This document shows positions 33,965-46,086 of a stretch of DNA of 64,000 nucleotides, in pieces. The position numbers and the translations under genes were made by a program. The stretch is from assembly GCA_020081605.1 (NCBI GenBank), contig JAHREC010000009.1, positions 4,960,001 to 5,024,000 of the forward strand. Direction: 5' to 3'. The notes under the pieces are model-generated. The model did not search any database. It was not told the DNA's origin and was given only the letters and a program-made list of their open reading frames with translations. The number at the start of each line of letters is the position of its first letter. Position 1 is the stretch's first letter. Origin of the DNA: Albifimbria verrucaria (lineage: Eukaryota; Ascomycota; Sordariomycetes; Hypocreales; Stachybotryaceae).

Positions 33965-35658
33965 TTATTTCTCAAGATTCTTACCATCAAAGTCATCGGG
34001 CCACTGTAAGCCTAGTGTCAAAATGAACTGGCAAAGTCTAGAGTAGAAAAAGGTGTTTATCTTCCCAAACGCTAGAGAATCCTCTCTTGTGCCGTTCGTA
34101 ATCGTTGAGGATGCAGCCCCAGTGAGTAATCTATCCTTAAGTCAACATTCGAAGAATTTGTTACAGTCTGGGCAAACTTACATCCACAAATACACGTAAG
34201 GTAATTGCATCCAATCTGAGATTTCCGTACTCTTCAAGCATGCCCAAAGGCTGTAAGTGTCTTCGCTTACTTCCGGTATGGATTGATAAGCCAGCCGTCT
34301 ATGCAATGCCTGCCAATGCAATCTAGCTGCGATCCAACACGCAGTACGCAAATTGACTTGCCCATCCATCAGAATATTTGGTTCAAATGAGTCTAGTCGA
34401 GTACGAATTTGTCTCGATTTCGCGGAGATGTCCTCCATGTTCATGTCCCTTTCTAACATCTCCACCAACGTAAATGCATCTCCGAGAAGACGGATAAGAT
34501 CTGCGGAAATACATATGGGTGGAGGAGAATAAGGCTTCACCATACGTAATGGGCAAGAGAGCCAGAATGGATCGGCCGAATGTGTACTGCTTTCTGTTTT
34601 CCAAAGGTGCATCGAGGGTTCTGCGGCAGTCAGAGAAAGGGATGTATCATAGACAACTGCACCTATGGCGTCAAGCCTTGGAAGGGTAAGTAGGTTGGCA
34701 CCAAAAACGTCTTTAATGGGTTATCCGAATCTCACCAACGTATTGCCCTTGATAAAATGTCAGGCTGATCCATGTCATTGTGTGCTAGTTGATGAATGTG
34801 ATGGAGTCCTCGCAGATGTATGAGCCCTTCATTGCTCCCAATAGCATTCTATGTAGCCAGTTAACACATGCTGACGATAACTAGCACAACACACCTCCAT
34901 AACACACCTCAAACATTAGCAGACAAAACGTAGCACAAATTGTAGAATCCCTAATATGGGCAGATTTTTGTATTTCTTCATTTATTGACCCAAGAGCCGT
35001 GAATCGCAACTGATAAAGATCTTGCTTCGTAATCCATTGACTTCCAGGATGTTCTCTTGCAACCGAATCGAATAATAAAATTTTGAGGCTTGCTGAAAAG
35101 AATGCTGCTTTGCTATTGAAGAAGTGCTTGACCATATAGTCTGGGAAGATTGGATTGACAGGGATAGTAATGTTAACAGCGTTGATGGCGTGACTGTCTA
35201 CGTCTGTATTCGCGTTAGTGTGGTGAAGAATATTAAAAAAGTAATTTCTTACGGTACTGCAAGGCCCGCACTATCCGATCTGATAATTCCTTAGGTATGC
35301 CTTCAAAGGAATAGGTCCCACAGTACCCAGCAATATCTGTCAGGCTAGGGGCAAGTGACTGACGAGACCGCTCCTCAGTAGGGATCCAACTCTCAGACTT
35401 TTGATCAGACCTCTCGGATTCCCGGCGGTTTCTTTGTATTTTCTTCAGAGTTTTGACCTTAAAGACCTCAAAATGTCCCTGTGTACGTGAATCTAGGGCC
35501 ACACGGCTCGGTTCCGGAGTAACGTGGTCTTGAGTGGCAACTCCTCCGTTGGCTCTTCTTCGTAGGTGATTGAGCATAGCATGAGTCTTTATCTGGCTTT
35601 GTGTTTCCCAGTCGACGGCTTTTTGGCCGTCCTGAACGATGAACCGAAAAGGTTGCAT
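33965..35658 (-). CDS. Fungal transcription-factor-domain protein lacking a zinc cluster (PF11951-like)
   Basis: Start ATG at 35656-35658. The N-terminus MQPFRFIVQDGQKAVDWETQ, followed by IKTHAMLNHLRRR, is a recurrent opening of fungal proteins that carry a Fungal_trans_2-type domain but no Zn2Cys6 motif. Further exons read FPDYMVKHFFNSKAAFFSAS, NAIGSNEGLIHLRGLHHI, RTACWIAARLHWQALHRRLA and a last exon with FYSRLCQFILTLGLQWPDDF, with a probable stop at 33965-33967. Introns are at about 35267-35217, 34895-34850 and 34185-34130. An odd short gap near 34710-34735 may hide another lost base. No zinc cluster is seen in the N-terminal exon, so a direct DNA-binding role is doubtful. The domain call is from overall pattern. 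Confidence 0.62.
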
Positions 35659-36179
35659 TGCGGGTAGAATCTATACTTGCGGCTCGTGTTTTAGTACAGC
35701 CTTCTAGAATCCAACAAAGTGGAGCTGAGGAGGGGCTCTCATTTTATAGGAATTCTTTGGCTACTATCACGTGGTAGGGCAGAGTGGCTACTTGGAGGCC
35801 GGGGAACCTTGATATCAGGCCCAACACTTGTTGTGCCAGCGCCTAAAGAGATGTGGATAAGACCATGACTCGTTTCCTTGATATATAGGCAGTCATACTC
35901 TGAACATTCAGGTTTCTTATTATAGGAAAAAAGTCCTAGCTCTTAAGCTAAACAAATCAACATAGCCACAGAAGCACAACTCCACAATTTCTCAGGTTCG
36001 GTCAAATGAACACCGATGATATCGTCGACGTGATAGCATCATTTTCTCTTCCGTGAAATTTATAAAATATTATTTTATGTTTTGTATATCATATGAATGT
36101 AAAATTGTGGGCGCAAGTAATTCCAACAGTATTGCCGCTTTCATCTAAGCAAATTTGACCAGTATATCGCAGCAGCCTC
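35659..36179. other. Intergenic
   Basis: About 520 bases without a supported gene; includes an AT-rich stretch near 36055-36085. Confidence 0.4.
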
Positions 36180-37861
36180 TCATATATCCTGCACTGGATA
36201 CTCGACAACATGATGACCTAAGCTTTTCGCAACCTCATCTACGTCAGCATAGTGGTCTACACCCTTCATCAGAGGTGCATTGAAGCCTCTCGCGACATCT
36301 AAGGGGCTCAAAGTATGCTGACGATGCAGGCTGTTAAATCCCCTAAAAGGGCAATGATTGCAAAAGCTCCACCACGAGGATGGCTAATACGACCCCCAAG
36401 TATACGGCTCGTAGCCGATACGTGGGCGTGGTCCAGGACTCATAACCTTCAATGGTCTGTCCAGCATCGTGATCCGAGAACGCAATTGCCGTTCGGAAGC
36501 TCAACTCTCTTATAGCTTCTAGAACAAAAGGTGTGGGATCATTCCATGTCATGTTCGCCAAACCCAGAGAGGAGTCGTCAGATTTGAGATATGTGTAGCG
36601 CATCGGCCCGTCCCCTTCGATAGCCAACAGACCCGTGACGTAAAGCTTGACATTGCTCCCATAGAGCTGGTTGATGGCATACGCGATACCTCCCAAGATC
36701 GAGGGAGCACGAATCAAGCCAGGGGCTTCTCGATCCAATTGAAAAAGGGTTACAGTTCGATTAACAGTCCCTCAACGCTTTCACTTCCGCCATTCATGGT
36801 TGCAGTGCCATTGCTGTAGGTAAATGGATACTTGACTTGTGCGCTATGTAGCGCACATTTGGTGGCGGTGAGCTCGCCCTTCTCGTCAGGTTTACCCTTG
36901 TAAGTGGTTCTCACATAGATAGTGTCAGGCCGCTCTGTACTGCCTGTTACGACACTGATAGAGCCGACTTGAATTTCTTCGCTAGCTTCCAAATTTTGGT
37001 GTTCAAAATTATAGCTGACACCCTCTCTGGTACAGTTTATATCAAATCCTGGTGCAATAATTACCCCAGAGCATGTTCCCTTACAGCCTTGGAGCATGAG
37101 CTCATTGATGGGTTTGCGGTCGGTGTAATCCTGAACTACCCGCGAGAAGTTGGTCGAAAGCGTATTGACACCTTGTCCGTGCGTCATATAGTATGCTGTT
37201 GGTTGGTTGAATTGGTCGGGAGATACTGGAGCAGTAAAAGTAGCTGGCACTATTGATGCCACTGTCCGGATTTCCACCGCTCGTTGGAACAGGGGATGAC
37301 GGCAACGACTCCTAGCATGAGTATAGACGGAATCGTGTTCCTGTTGAGGTGTTTGAGCCCCAAGATAGCACTCCATGAGCTCGTTCCGTGTTCCCAACTA
37401 TGGTGGACGTCCTGAAGTTTAGGACTTTTCCGCATATTGACCCAGAATGATACTGTGACGCCCTCGCGGAATGCTGTTCGCAGGGATGCAGTTCCTACTG
37501 CCAGAGGAATTGCAAGTATCACAGACAGTTGAATGGGTAAGCTTTCGGATGGCCATGTATCGATAGCTTTGCCATTGGCATGAAGTACAACGGCAATACT
37601 AGCCGCGATGCTCAGCAAGACTATAAGCAAAGCTAGGAAGCCTATTTTCGGGGCCTTCTGAAATGTTCCTGGTCGCTGCTGCCGGCTGTGATCTGGACTC
37701 ATAGGTGATATTCCTGTTTTTGATTCGTTCTTGAGATACATGTTTGAGGACGGATCATATTCGTGAAGTGGAATAGAGGATAGATGTGACTGATACTGGT
37801 CTCGAGACAACTCCTGACCATACAGTCGCTGTTGCTCTTCGCCGAAATTTGATGTTGCCAT
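36180..37861 (-). CDS. DUF3176-family membrane protein
   Basis: Start ATG at 37859-37861 (MATSNFGEEQQRLYG). A polar N-terminal tail is followed by transmembrane segments (IGFLALLIVLLSIAASIAVV, then LPIQLSVILAIPLAVGTASL). The extracellular loop contains GCKGTCSGVIIAPGFDINC and FSRVVQDYTDRKPIN, typical of DUF3176 proteins. Another hydrophobic segment (VYLGVVLAILVVELL) precedes SPLDVARGFNAPLMKG, the usual DUF3176 tail, and a stop at 36180-36182. Frame breaks occur near 37292-37295 (C run in coding sense), 36755, 36350 and 36310. With these bridged the protein is about 545 residues. It is probably a plasma-membrane protein of unknown function. Confidence 0.72.
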
Positions 37862-38435
37862 GTTGATGCCCGATAAGTGCAAATATGTTCTCGGGCAAAA
37901 GCTGGTGTGCGATTTATGTACTGCATCTTTCCAATGTTTAAGACTTCATTCCACTGCCACCAAGAGTCAGCCGCAAGTCCTCATTTCATTTGGTGGCAAG
38001 ACATAGCAGGGATTGGTCCCTGTCATCGTCAACGGATCCCCGGCAACTTATTAGGACGCGAATGCCCACAATAGGAAATTGTTCTAACTGAGAAAAGCTA
38101 GCTACATCCTAGCCGCCTGTGTTTCTATCCTTTACCCACTGTTTTAAATGAGTTGTTCAAGTTTCCTCGATGGTTGTTGCCTACTGCAAAGCAAAGCCAG
38201 CCCCAGTCAATGGGCTCCGACCTGTTCCCAGAAGTTCCAGAGCTAACTAGCCCTGCAAGGCGGGATTCCCTGACTAGTCTGGAATGCACCTATCGACGCC
38301 GAGGCGGAGTATTTTATTCGATCGAACTTCAGTCAAGGACGGGTATATTCTGAATCGATTGTTTCCAACACTTACTTCCACATCCTTCTCACACAAAGTC
38401 ACTATCCTGTCAACGCTTGAGCAGTGAAATTCAAG
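37862..38435. promoter_or_regulatory. Divergent intergenic region
   Basis: About 570 bases between the DUF3176 gene and the Ser/Thr-rich secreted protein gene, which face away from each other. Presumed bidirectional promoter; no specific site recognised. Confidence 0.4.
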
Positions 38436-39153
38436 ATGAGGCTCTATTCAACAGTGCTTTCTTTCATCGTTCTTCTTTTGGCACAGGCTGTCGAGGTCTA
38501 TGCGAACGGAAGAAATATGCCTACGGCCCGTTTCATTAGCCCCGAGCCTGCTGGCCCTGACAGCGAGTACGAAAACAACCCAGTATACAAGGTCGGCGAT
38601 ACTGTTGAATTTCGTTGGTTTACGACATATGATAAAGTTGGAATCATCATGTGGCAACAATACCCAGACCTAAGCGCGGGGAGGAATATTGATCTACTGG
38701 GTAGCATTTGATCTCTCTTCTCATGTGTAAATATCATGCTAACCCAGCACAGCGGACTCGACAGACGATACGCTTAAATGGAAAGTGTCCCGCGATTGGA
38801 TGTCAAATATGGACAAGAGCGAGCATGGCGTGGCATTTCTGGCCTTGTACGAGTCCAGGTCGACACAAAAGAGCGTAATCAGCCATTACTTTAACATCAC
38901 TGTATCAGATGGCTCAACCTCGAATTCAAATCAAAAGTCGACAACCAGCACCACGTCTAGAACGATTGAGACGCGTACGAATGAGCTGGCCACCACAGTG
39001 ACATCAACTGGTTCGACCGAGAAAACAGTAACCCAGGAGCCAACCGTCATTCTGATGACAGCTTCTGAAACAGCCACGCAATTGCTCCCGTCAGCCAGTG
39101 TGCCCTCTTCGGATACTCTCCTTTGCCGATGCAATAAAAGATCGTTGCAGTAG
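38436..39153 (+). CDS. Secreted Ser/Thr-rich protein, possibly GPI- or membrane-anchored
   Basis: Start ATG at 38436; signal peptide MRLYSTVLSFIVLLLAQAVE. The N-terminal domain (ARFISPEPAGPDSEY ... VGDTVEFRWFTTYDKVGIIMW) resembles the Ig-like fold of Ser/Thr-rich GPI-anchored wall proteins. One intron (about 38702-38754) joins in frame to LKWKVSRDWMSNMD and YFNITVSD. A low-complexity Ser/Thr-rich stalk follows. The annotated frame ends with CRCNKRSLQ and has no anchor. In another frame just downstream (about 39150-39183) lies a hydrophobic stretch, IVAVALLIGFSIVL, ending in a stop, as expected of a GPI or membrane anchor. A lost base near 39120 and another near 39145 would explain this. Neighbouring CFEM-like and GH43 genes fit a cell-surface theme. 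Confidence 0.65.
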
Positions 39154-39642
39154 CTCTACTGATAGGGTTTAGTATTGTTTTGTAACTTTCTATGGATAAT
39201 ATCTCCAGAAACATACTAGGATGTTATACATACTAATATTGGTTGAATTGCTTATCTGGGAGAACGGCCTGTCGGACAATAAAACAAGTTGGCCATAGTT
39301 CTTTGCCAGAAAACCGTTTTGTCAAAGAAGAGATAGAGGTTGATGCAATGGCAATTTATGATAAAATACAATGTTTTAATATCAACTTTCATTATGGTAC
39401 GTTTAGGCAGATGGCAATTTAGAACCTTGTCAAAGTTCTTAGTTGCCCAGAATCGCTATGTTAAGGTCGTATAGCACATGCTTCACTCTTGCCGTTGGTC
39501 CTATAGAAGATTAATTTAAATTATTTCACGATACAAGTTGCTGTGAAAGTTTGTAGCATTTTTAAGCGGAAGTGCTGTTGCAAACAACTTACGAATATTC
39601 TACAGGACCTCCCTCCAAGATGGACACAAAACCTATTTAGCC
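39154..39642. other. Convergent intergenic region
   Basis: About 490 AT-rich bases; nothing supported except the possible anchor-coding tail of the preceding gene up to about 39183. Confidence 0.4.
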
Positions 39643-42600
39643 TTAATCTTCCAAGATAGCAATATACATAGCATCCACCCAACGGGATTGAGTATACCCA
39701 TCGGTGCCAAAAGATATGCCACCATTTTCTAATGTACCCTGAAATTGGCTCCTTAGGTGGAAACGGCCTCCATCGCTAACATTGATGTCAAAGCCCTTGA
39801 TACCAGCCATAATGGAAACTGGACGCTTGCCGGCTCCGAGGCCGAAATCAGGTTCCCAGAGTTTCATATGATCTCGCACGAGATTGGAATTGCGCACCTC
39901 GCAACTTCCCGTCTTGACCTTGACACCGTCAAACTCCTTGTCCCACACACACCATCCCCAGACGTTTCCACAATGCCTTGAACCACCCCAGCTTTCAACC
40001 ACCAGCTTAAATCCAGTGGTAGATAAGTCCTCGACCTTAGCCCTAATCCTTCCATCGACCGCATTGCTGCAGCCGCGGAAGTGCAAGGTTTGGCACCAGA
40101 TGGCTGGAGTGGCCGGAACTGTCTTGTAAGGAGGGTTGAACGTGACCCGATAGCTTCCGGTAGCATTGTCAACATCGTCTGGAATAAGTGCCTGGAAATC
40201 CACGCTGCCAGCCTGAAAGTTGACCTCATTATCTGGAAGAGTAAGCCAAGAGTAAGCGAGATGGCTGAGACCCTCATGGAGTATGAGACTTTGAGTATAG
40301 CCCTCTTTCGACACATTAAAGCTTTTCTGTTCCCACGAAATAGGTCTGGTGCTGTGAATTCCTCTCACTTCGCTGAGAGCGGTAATAACCTTGGGATTCT
40401 CAAGATATGTGATCCCGAACTTGGCAGTGATAAGACACTCTCCAGGAAAATGAAATTTCCACGATCTGCCTGTCCCCACTTGCTAGGCAACATCTTGCGC
40501 TCCACTTTCTGGATGATACCGTTGCTGGTTGTGGGTGAAAATTCAGGCATGATATCGCCCCAAATAAACCCCAGACGGTGCATCCCACTATCATCTTTGT
40601 GTCGACCAAAAATGCCCTTCAAGGTACCCCAAGCGAATGGACAGTCAACGTGGGTAAAGCTAGTATTCTTGTAAGTAAGGCCATCCTTAAGTGCCGAGTT
40701 GTCGCTAAAGGGTTTGCTTTGCTGGGCCTCGGCACAGAGGCTGCGTCCGCGATTAGTGAAGATACGGAGTCCCAAGATCAATATAGGCTCTGTGTAAGTT
40801 CCAGTTTCCACGGAGCACGAAATTATGCGTTCACCGGGAGTGAAAGAAGACAATTCGTGGAGTCTTCCATTTTCAGTACGCTTCATCTTGATATTAGCGG
40901 AAAGTTCCCTGGGACCGAGCTAAAGCGACTATTAGAGCCAAGACTCACCTTTCCTTGGAAGGTTATCAATCCATTTTGATACTCAATCTCAATACTTCGG
41001 ACCATTCCACTTATGAATCGAACCGAAATACGTTTGATATGCCAATCAGAACCCATAAACTCAAGATGATTGAATGCTTGACCGTAAGAAGTGTCACCAA
41101 CAGGTGCAGTAATGTTTAGATGCCGGCCGATGGAAGGATCCAGCTTGATGCATTTGTCAAATGAAGCTACTTCATATTGTTGCAGAGCAGTGTCTTTGGG
41201 ATATAGGGCAGGTGCTTTCTCAATTTCTTCAAGTCTTTTTACCTCCTCCAGCCGCTCCTCCTCGGTTTGGGTCTTGGCGAGTATACGTTGACCAGTCAGA
41301 GGGGTTTCCTTCGGCCGTAAACTTACTGGAGTTTCAACGGTGGGCAAACGCATCTCAAACGAAGCCGGTGGCTGAAACGACTCCTCATGGTCCTCGTCTG
41401 TAGCTATGACAGGGTTCTGCTCGATGATGTCGACTTCATTGACAATACGAGACATTTGTCGCCGGATCGCTTTGCGCGCCTGATCGAGTCCACCGATAGT
41501 AGCCTCAAACCTAGTCTTGTCTTCGACATACGGATAAAGGCCCCAAGAGTTCTTCTCCTTGGGGACCGTAGGTAGTGTAGGATCCTTAGTCTGTACTTGT
41601 GAAGAAGATACTGTTGCTTGCTCTGCACTGCCTTTATTCTCCCATGGAACAATCACCATTGTCTTCTGGCGGATCTGGAACATTTGGTCCGAGATCTGCT
41701 TGTAAAGAGCTTTGTAGCTCATAAATGAATCCATAAGTACGTTGGTGTAAATTTGTGCGTTTTCGTACTGGAGCTTGGTATAACCCTTTGGCTGCCTCTC
41801 GACGAAGCTTCTCAGGCTATCATACTTCGTCAGAATGGCATGTGTTCTTTGTGGGCAATCTGCAACAAGATCAGGAAATCGAGATGCAGCTGCCATCAGA
41901 GTCTTGATGTCCCATTGTTGCTCCATTGGCTTGATATGTCCACCCCACTCCAGCTTACTTGGATGGTGGTCTCGGTGTTGGCCTCGATATTCTCACGCGC
42001 AATACCAACATTTGCTTCAGCTTCGACACTCATGGGTCCAGCAGTAAAAGCAACTTTGGCTTCAGCCTGGATGTCTGTCTTCTTTGCCTTATTAAGGATT
42101 TTCATGCTGACTAGGGCGTTGAACTCGCCGCCTTCTTGAAATCCAGAGATGAAGCTATCTCCATAGATCTTGGTGAAGTTCTCGCTTCTGACACCTTTCA
42201 TGGGGCTGAACTGAAGGGCGTCTTTGAAGTTAATCGTTTGATTAATCACTTTGACTGAGATGTAAAAGGTCAGGTCGGATTCCTTGAACTTGTCGCTGTC
42301 AATAAAAGAACCGCGGCCACTTCCGCCAATCTTAGCCGCTTTGATGGACAATGCTCCCGAAATGCACATATCATCAGTAATATCGCTTAACCGTTCGATG
42401 AAACGACTAGTATATATCACAGTCTGACTTGGGCCTCGCGAGCGCTGGCATCAAATGCATAAACTTGAGAATTATCGCCCAAGCGGTCAATTTGTTCCCT
42501 AAGTTGATTCTGTTTGAGAATGGCTTGCATCTCTGGCACTGTTAGTGCCTCCTTCTTCGCGTTTGCTGCGTCAGTGATAGATTTATACATGTCTTTTCGG

Positions 42601-43327
42601 CGCTGGTCTTCGAAATGGCGTTTTTCCTCGCGAATCTTTCGTTGTTCTTCCCTATCTTCTGTCCTGCGCCTCCGTTCTTCATCTCGCGTCTCTTTCTCTA
42701 TCTCTTTGTGATGCGCTTGAAGCTCCTCGAAGCGCTTTTTCTCGGCTATATGCATGGCTTCTTTCTCCTCCTGCTCAGCCTTCAAGGCAGCTGCCTTTCG
42801 AATGGCAAGCTCTGCATGCAATTTTGCCAATGTGCTTGAAGCCTTTGAGTTGGACTGATGTATATCCCCTAGTTCCGGCGTTGGCTGATTGACTCAGCTC
42901 CATGACATCTTCATTTCCTTGACTAGCTTCAACCAGCTCACCCTCTGAGCCCTCATGAACATTATCTTCTGGCTGGGAATCCTCGTTGTTCGAGTCAGCA
43001 CCTTGCAGAACTGGATGATGTTGTTCCTTGATATTTTTGGTGCGATCGTCTACCACTACTTCTTTCTGACGAGTCCATGCTGAAGGCTTCGACTGTGACT
43101 GGACAAGGATCCTCATGGTCGTTCCGTCATTGAGAAGCGTGTTTTCAGCACGCTTATTGTCAATAACAACAGCGTCATCGACACAGATCTGTTGTGTATA
43201 GGAGTTGAATCTATTCAAAGTTCAGGTTCAGCGAATGTTCATTCTCCGTGTCGGGTATGGTGGTTGCGGAAACATACCCTTGGCCAAGACGCATGGCATT
43301 CGTATATGGAACAAGATGTAGCGCCAT
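39643..43327 (-). CDS. Large MACPF-type protein with coiled coil, jacalin-like and H-type-lectin-like parts
   Basis: Start ATG at 43325-43327. A first intron (about 43277-43212) joins MRLGQG to FNSYTQQICVDDAV. A long charged coiled coil (about 42450-42830) precedes the MACPF region, whose signature is YGDSFISGFQEGG, matching YGxxF-x6-GG. A helical middle part follows. Around 40950-41100 a jacalin-like stretch reads HIKRISVRFISGMV, with GLRIFTNRGRSL further on. The C-terminal part, with GRIRAKVEDLSTTGFKLVV and VESWGG, resembles an H-type lectin domain. Total is about 1,200 residues. I describe, and do not reconstruct, breaks near 42830, 42420, 41943-41946 (lost base in a G run), 40886 and 40440. 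There is no signal peptide. Related fungal proteins are candidate membrane-perturbing factors; target and activity are unknown. Confidence 0.75.
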
Positions 43328-44021
43328 GATGAAAGATTATTTTTCAAAGCTCAAGCTGCTGAAGGCTGTGTGATATGGGTTCACAGTTAGTGAGAGTCAG
43401 CAATAAAATAAAGGTCAAGTGGAGCTGTGCACGGCGAAGTCCCTGGAGTGTTATTTATCATCAACCTGGAGGTTCGGCAGACGTCTATATATGTAGTCAA
43501 AAATGAACCGCACAGTAACTCGTTAGAGATCCAGATCATTAAATCTAATTTAGCCGCTCACAGATCGTATTCGCGGCTGGATTAGAACTATCTCATATTC
43601 AGCTTTTGAGTATCGATCGATATGTCTCAGGTGAAGGCTCAAGTATTTGCGGGCGTACAATAATTGTAATGACTCCGACCCGTTCTAGAACTCTTTGTCG
43701 GCTTTCTAGACTAGGCCGAGTTTCGCATAGACCATTGCTATGTGCCCAGCAACGCCATCGGGTTTGCCATATGAGTGAGACACGGGACAAGACACTATCG
43801 AGGCCGAGGATTTTCGGGGCGTATTCCTACTGAGTGAAGTTAGTCCAATAATGTCTATTGAGCTGAAAAGACGCCACAGTTGGCACGAGCTCTATACAAT
43901 CGGGTCATATTCATTTGAGGTCATGGTCAACCGAAAGCTTTATTTATTTTCTTCCATAGCTTGTTTGTTATTAGGACTCTGACAACTTCTCGCCAAAACT
44001 AACAGCTATAACTCCTCAAAA
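43328..44021. promoter_or_regulatory. Bidirectional promoter region between two MACPF-type genes
   Basis: 694 bases separate the start codons of two related genes transcribed away from each other. Short frames near 43599-43833 on both strands show no family features. A shared promoter is inferred from layout only. Confidence 0.5.
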
Positions 44022-45166
44022 ATGCCATTGATAAGCCATCATGAGGCTGACCGTCCCGGTGGAGACCACTATACCAATTCCCATGCTGATGCCCTTGATA
44101 TCTCGGAGGACAGCGGCCTTGCTAATGCTGTCCGTCATAGACTTCCCATGATTTTACCTTGGCACCCGGGAAAGACAGTCAGACTGGGAACATGTCTGCA
44201 CACCTCGCGCCTGGAGACAGATGACCCCTGGGAAGAAAACAATAGCCCTTTTCTCCTGGCGCACCTGTACCGGGTAGCGCCAGTTTTGAGACGTGATTAC
44301 GGAAATGTTGCAACTTTCAGGTCGACTTCAACAACACTTCAGTGCCAAACAAGAGATCACCTGGCATTGGGTTTCGGCATTGGTGTTGGCATCCCGTTCT
44401 CGCACGCGTGTCTGTCAAGGGTGCGTATGATAAGGATGTACAAGAGAATAAAGATGTTAGTCCGTACTTTTCTTTAATTTTTATCACAAATTCTTTCCAG
44501 CTTTCCTTATAAAGTGGTCTTTTTGGATATCGGTCAATGCTAATGATGTTAATAGTCAAATAAAGTGTCTATCCAAGCAAGCATACGAGCCGGTTCTGTT
44601 GAACTCTCCACTCAGCCCCGCTTGACCAACGAGGCTATCAGGACAATCAAGTACGGCGGGGGTATAGATGAATTTGAAAGAAAGTACGGTGATTATTACG
44701 TTGCTGGTTATAGACTGGGAGGGACACAGCCATGCTCCTCAGCTCTTCGTCGCACTCAAGGCTTGACAGAGAAGTATTCGGTGTCACCTTGACAGTTGAA
44801 GTTCTATTTTTCGAGGCCAGCATACATTGGGAAAAAGAATTTAAAACTTTCACGTCTAATAACTCTCTAAAACTTCTAGGCTATGATACTTTGGACTCGC
44901 AAAATTGGAATGAGTCGTCTGTTGGCTTAGGTCAGAGAACAGCACAGTTGTATAACGCGAGCAAGCAGATTGCCCTGAAGACGCAATGTTTAGACGAGAG
45001 GCTGTCTAAGATATTGGATGACATGGATCTTCACAATGATCAGGAGCTTACTATGGCTCAATGTGATGAACTCACAAAGCGAGGAGTTGTCGTGGAGTTA
45101 GTGCTATTGCCCACTAGGACTGTTCGGCATGTGATGCAATGGATGGTACAGGATAACATTATTTGA
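44022..45166 (+). CDS. MACPF-type protein, short form
   Basis: Start ATG at 44022 (MPLISHHEADRPGGDHY). The middle contains YGDYYVAGYRLGG, a YGxxY-x6-GG version of the MACPF signature, aligning with the signature of the divergent neighbour. Later segments include HWEKEFKTFTS, LKLLGYDTLDSQNWN and LTMAQCDELTKRGVVVELVL, which I associate with a fungal MACPF-like family. One intron lies near 44455-44556. Frame slips occur near 44390-44400 and 44725-44740 and are described only. Total length is about 345 residues. No signal peptide or lectin part is visible, unlike the neighbour. Role unknown; a partner of the larger protein is possible. Confidence 0.68.
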
Positions 45167-46086
45167 TTCCAGAGGTGATCTCATACCTATGGAGCTCTCA
45201 GTGGCTAGTGAGGGTAATGGTGACAGTTGAATAAATTCCTTCTCAAGAGTTGTCTATGCGCCATCAGAATCTGGCTTATCGGTTCTGGCTAGAGCTGGTC
45301 ACTATCAAAGCTTCGCCAACATAGCCAATAATGAGCTTACACCATGGTCGTTTCTCTGATAAATCAAGTTTGCTCATAACTCAAATAGAGATAGGAGAAA
45401 ATAAAGTGTAAAATTTGTACCTGCTTAATTTCTTGGACCTTCATGTATTTGGCTGGCAAGATATGTGTGTAATTTGGTGGGGTTTCGAATAGGTTATCAG
45501 AGTGGTTAATATATATGGGTATTCAGCAGCTAGAAATTCAAGATGCTAAGAACCCTTAGAGAGTGTAAACAGCAGTAGCGTCCAGGTATGCACCGAGGTT
45601 TTCAGACCATCAAGTAGGCAGCCCTGGTTGATCAACATAAAATTACCCTGGATACTATCCTCAGCAATGGACCAGATTACCTTTTTGGGGTGCTGCGAGG
45701 ACTTTATTGCACCTATTCCATTCGAAACACTGTTAATAGGTGATGCCGTATGGCTTGATGGGTTGTATAGCTGAGACAAAGCTGGGATGGGTTTCATTAT
45801 GCCCCTTATAATTGCTTCTGTCGTCTATGGGATACGGCGATATTATGGAATATTCTCGTCACTAGCTTCAAAAAATGCCCAGACAAGGTACACTGCAACT
45901 TTGGCCTGCATACATGGATATTCCATCAACTTAAATTCAATCGGCCAATACAACGTACTACCTTACCCTAGTACCATTTCTGTCACCAACTGGTAGCTAG
46001 AATGGGAACTTAGATACGGAGTGAAATGAGTGTCAGCATCAGCGTCGCTGTAGCCGGGTCTTCTTCAGCACATAAGGGGACGACAC
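45167..46086. other. Convergent intergenic region
   Basis: About 920 bases. Frames at 45546-45797 and 45787-45996 show no family features. Nothing else seen. Confidence 0.5.

Noticed and set aside
41091..43000. Several plus-strand frames antisense to the large MACPF gene
   Set aside because: They are shadows of a well-supported coding strand and have no features of their own.
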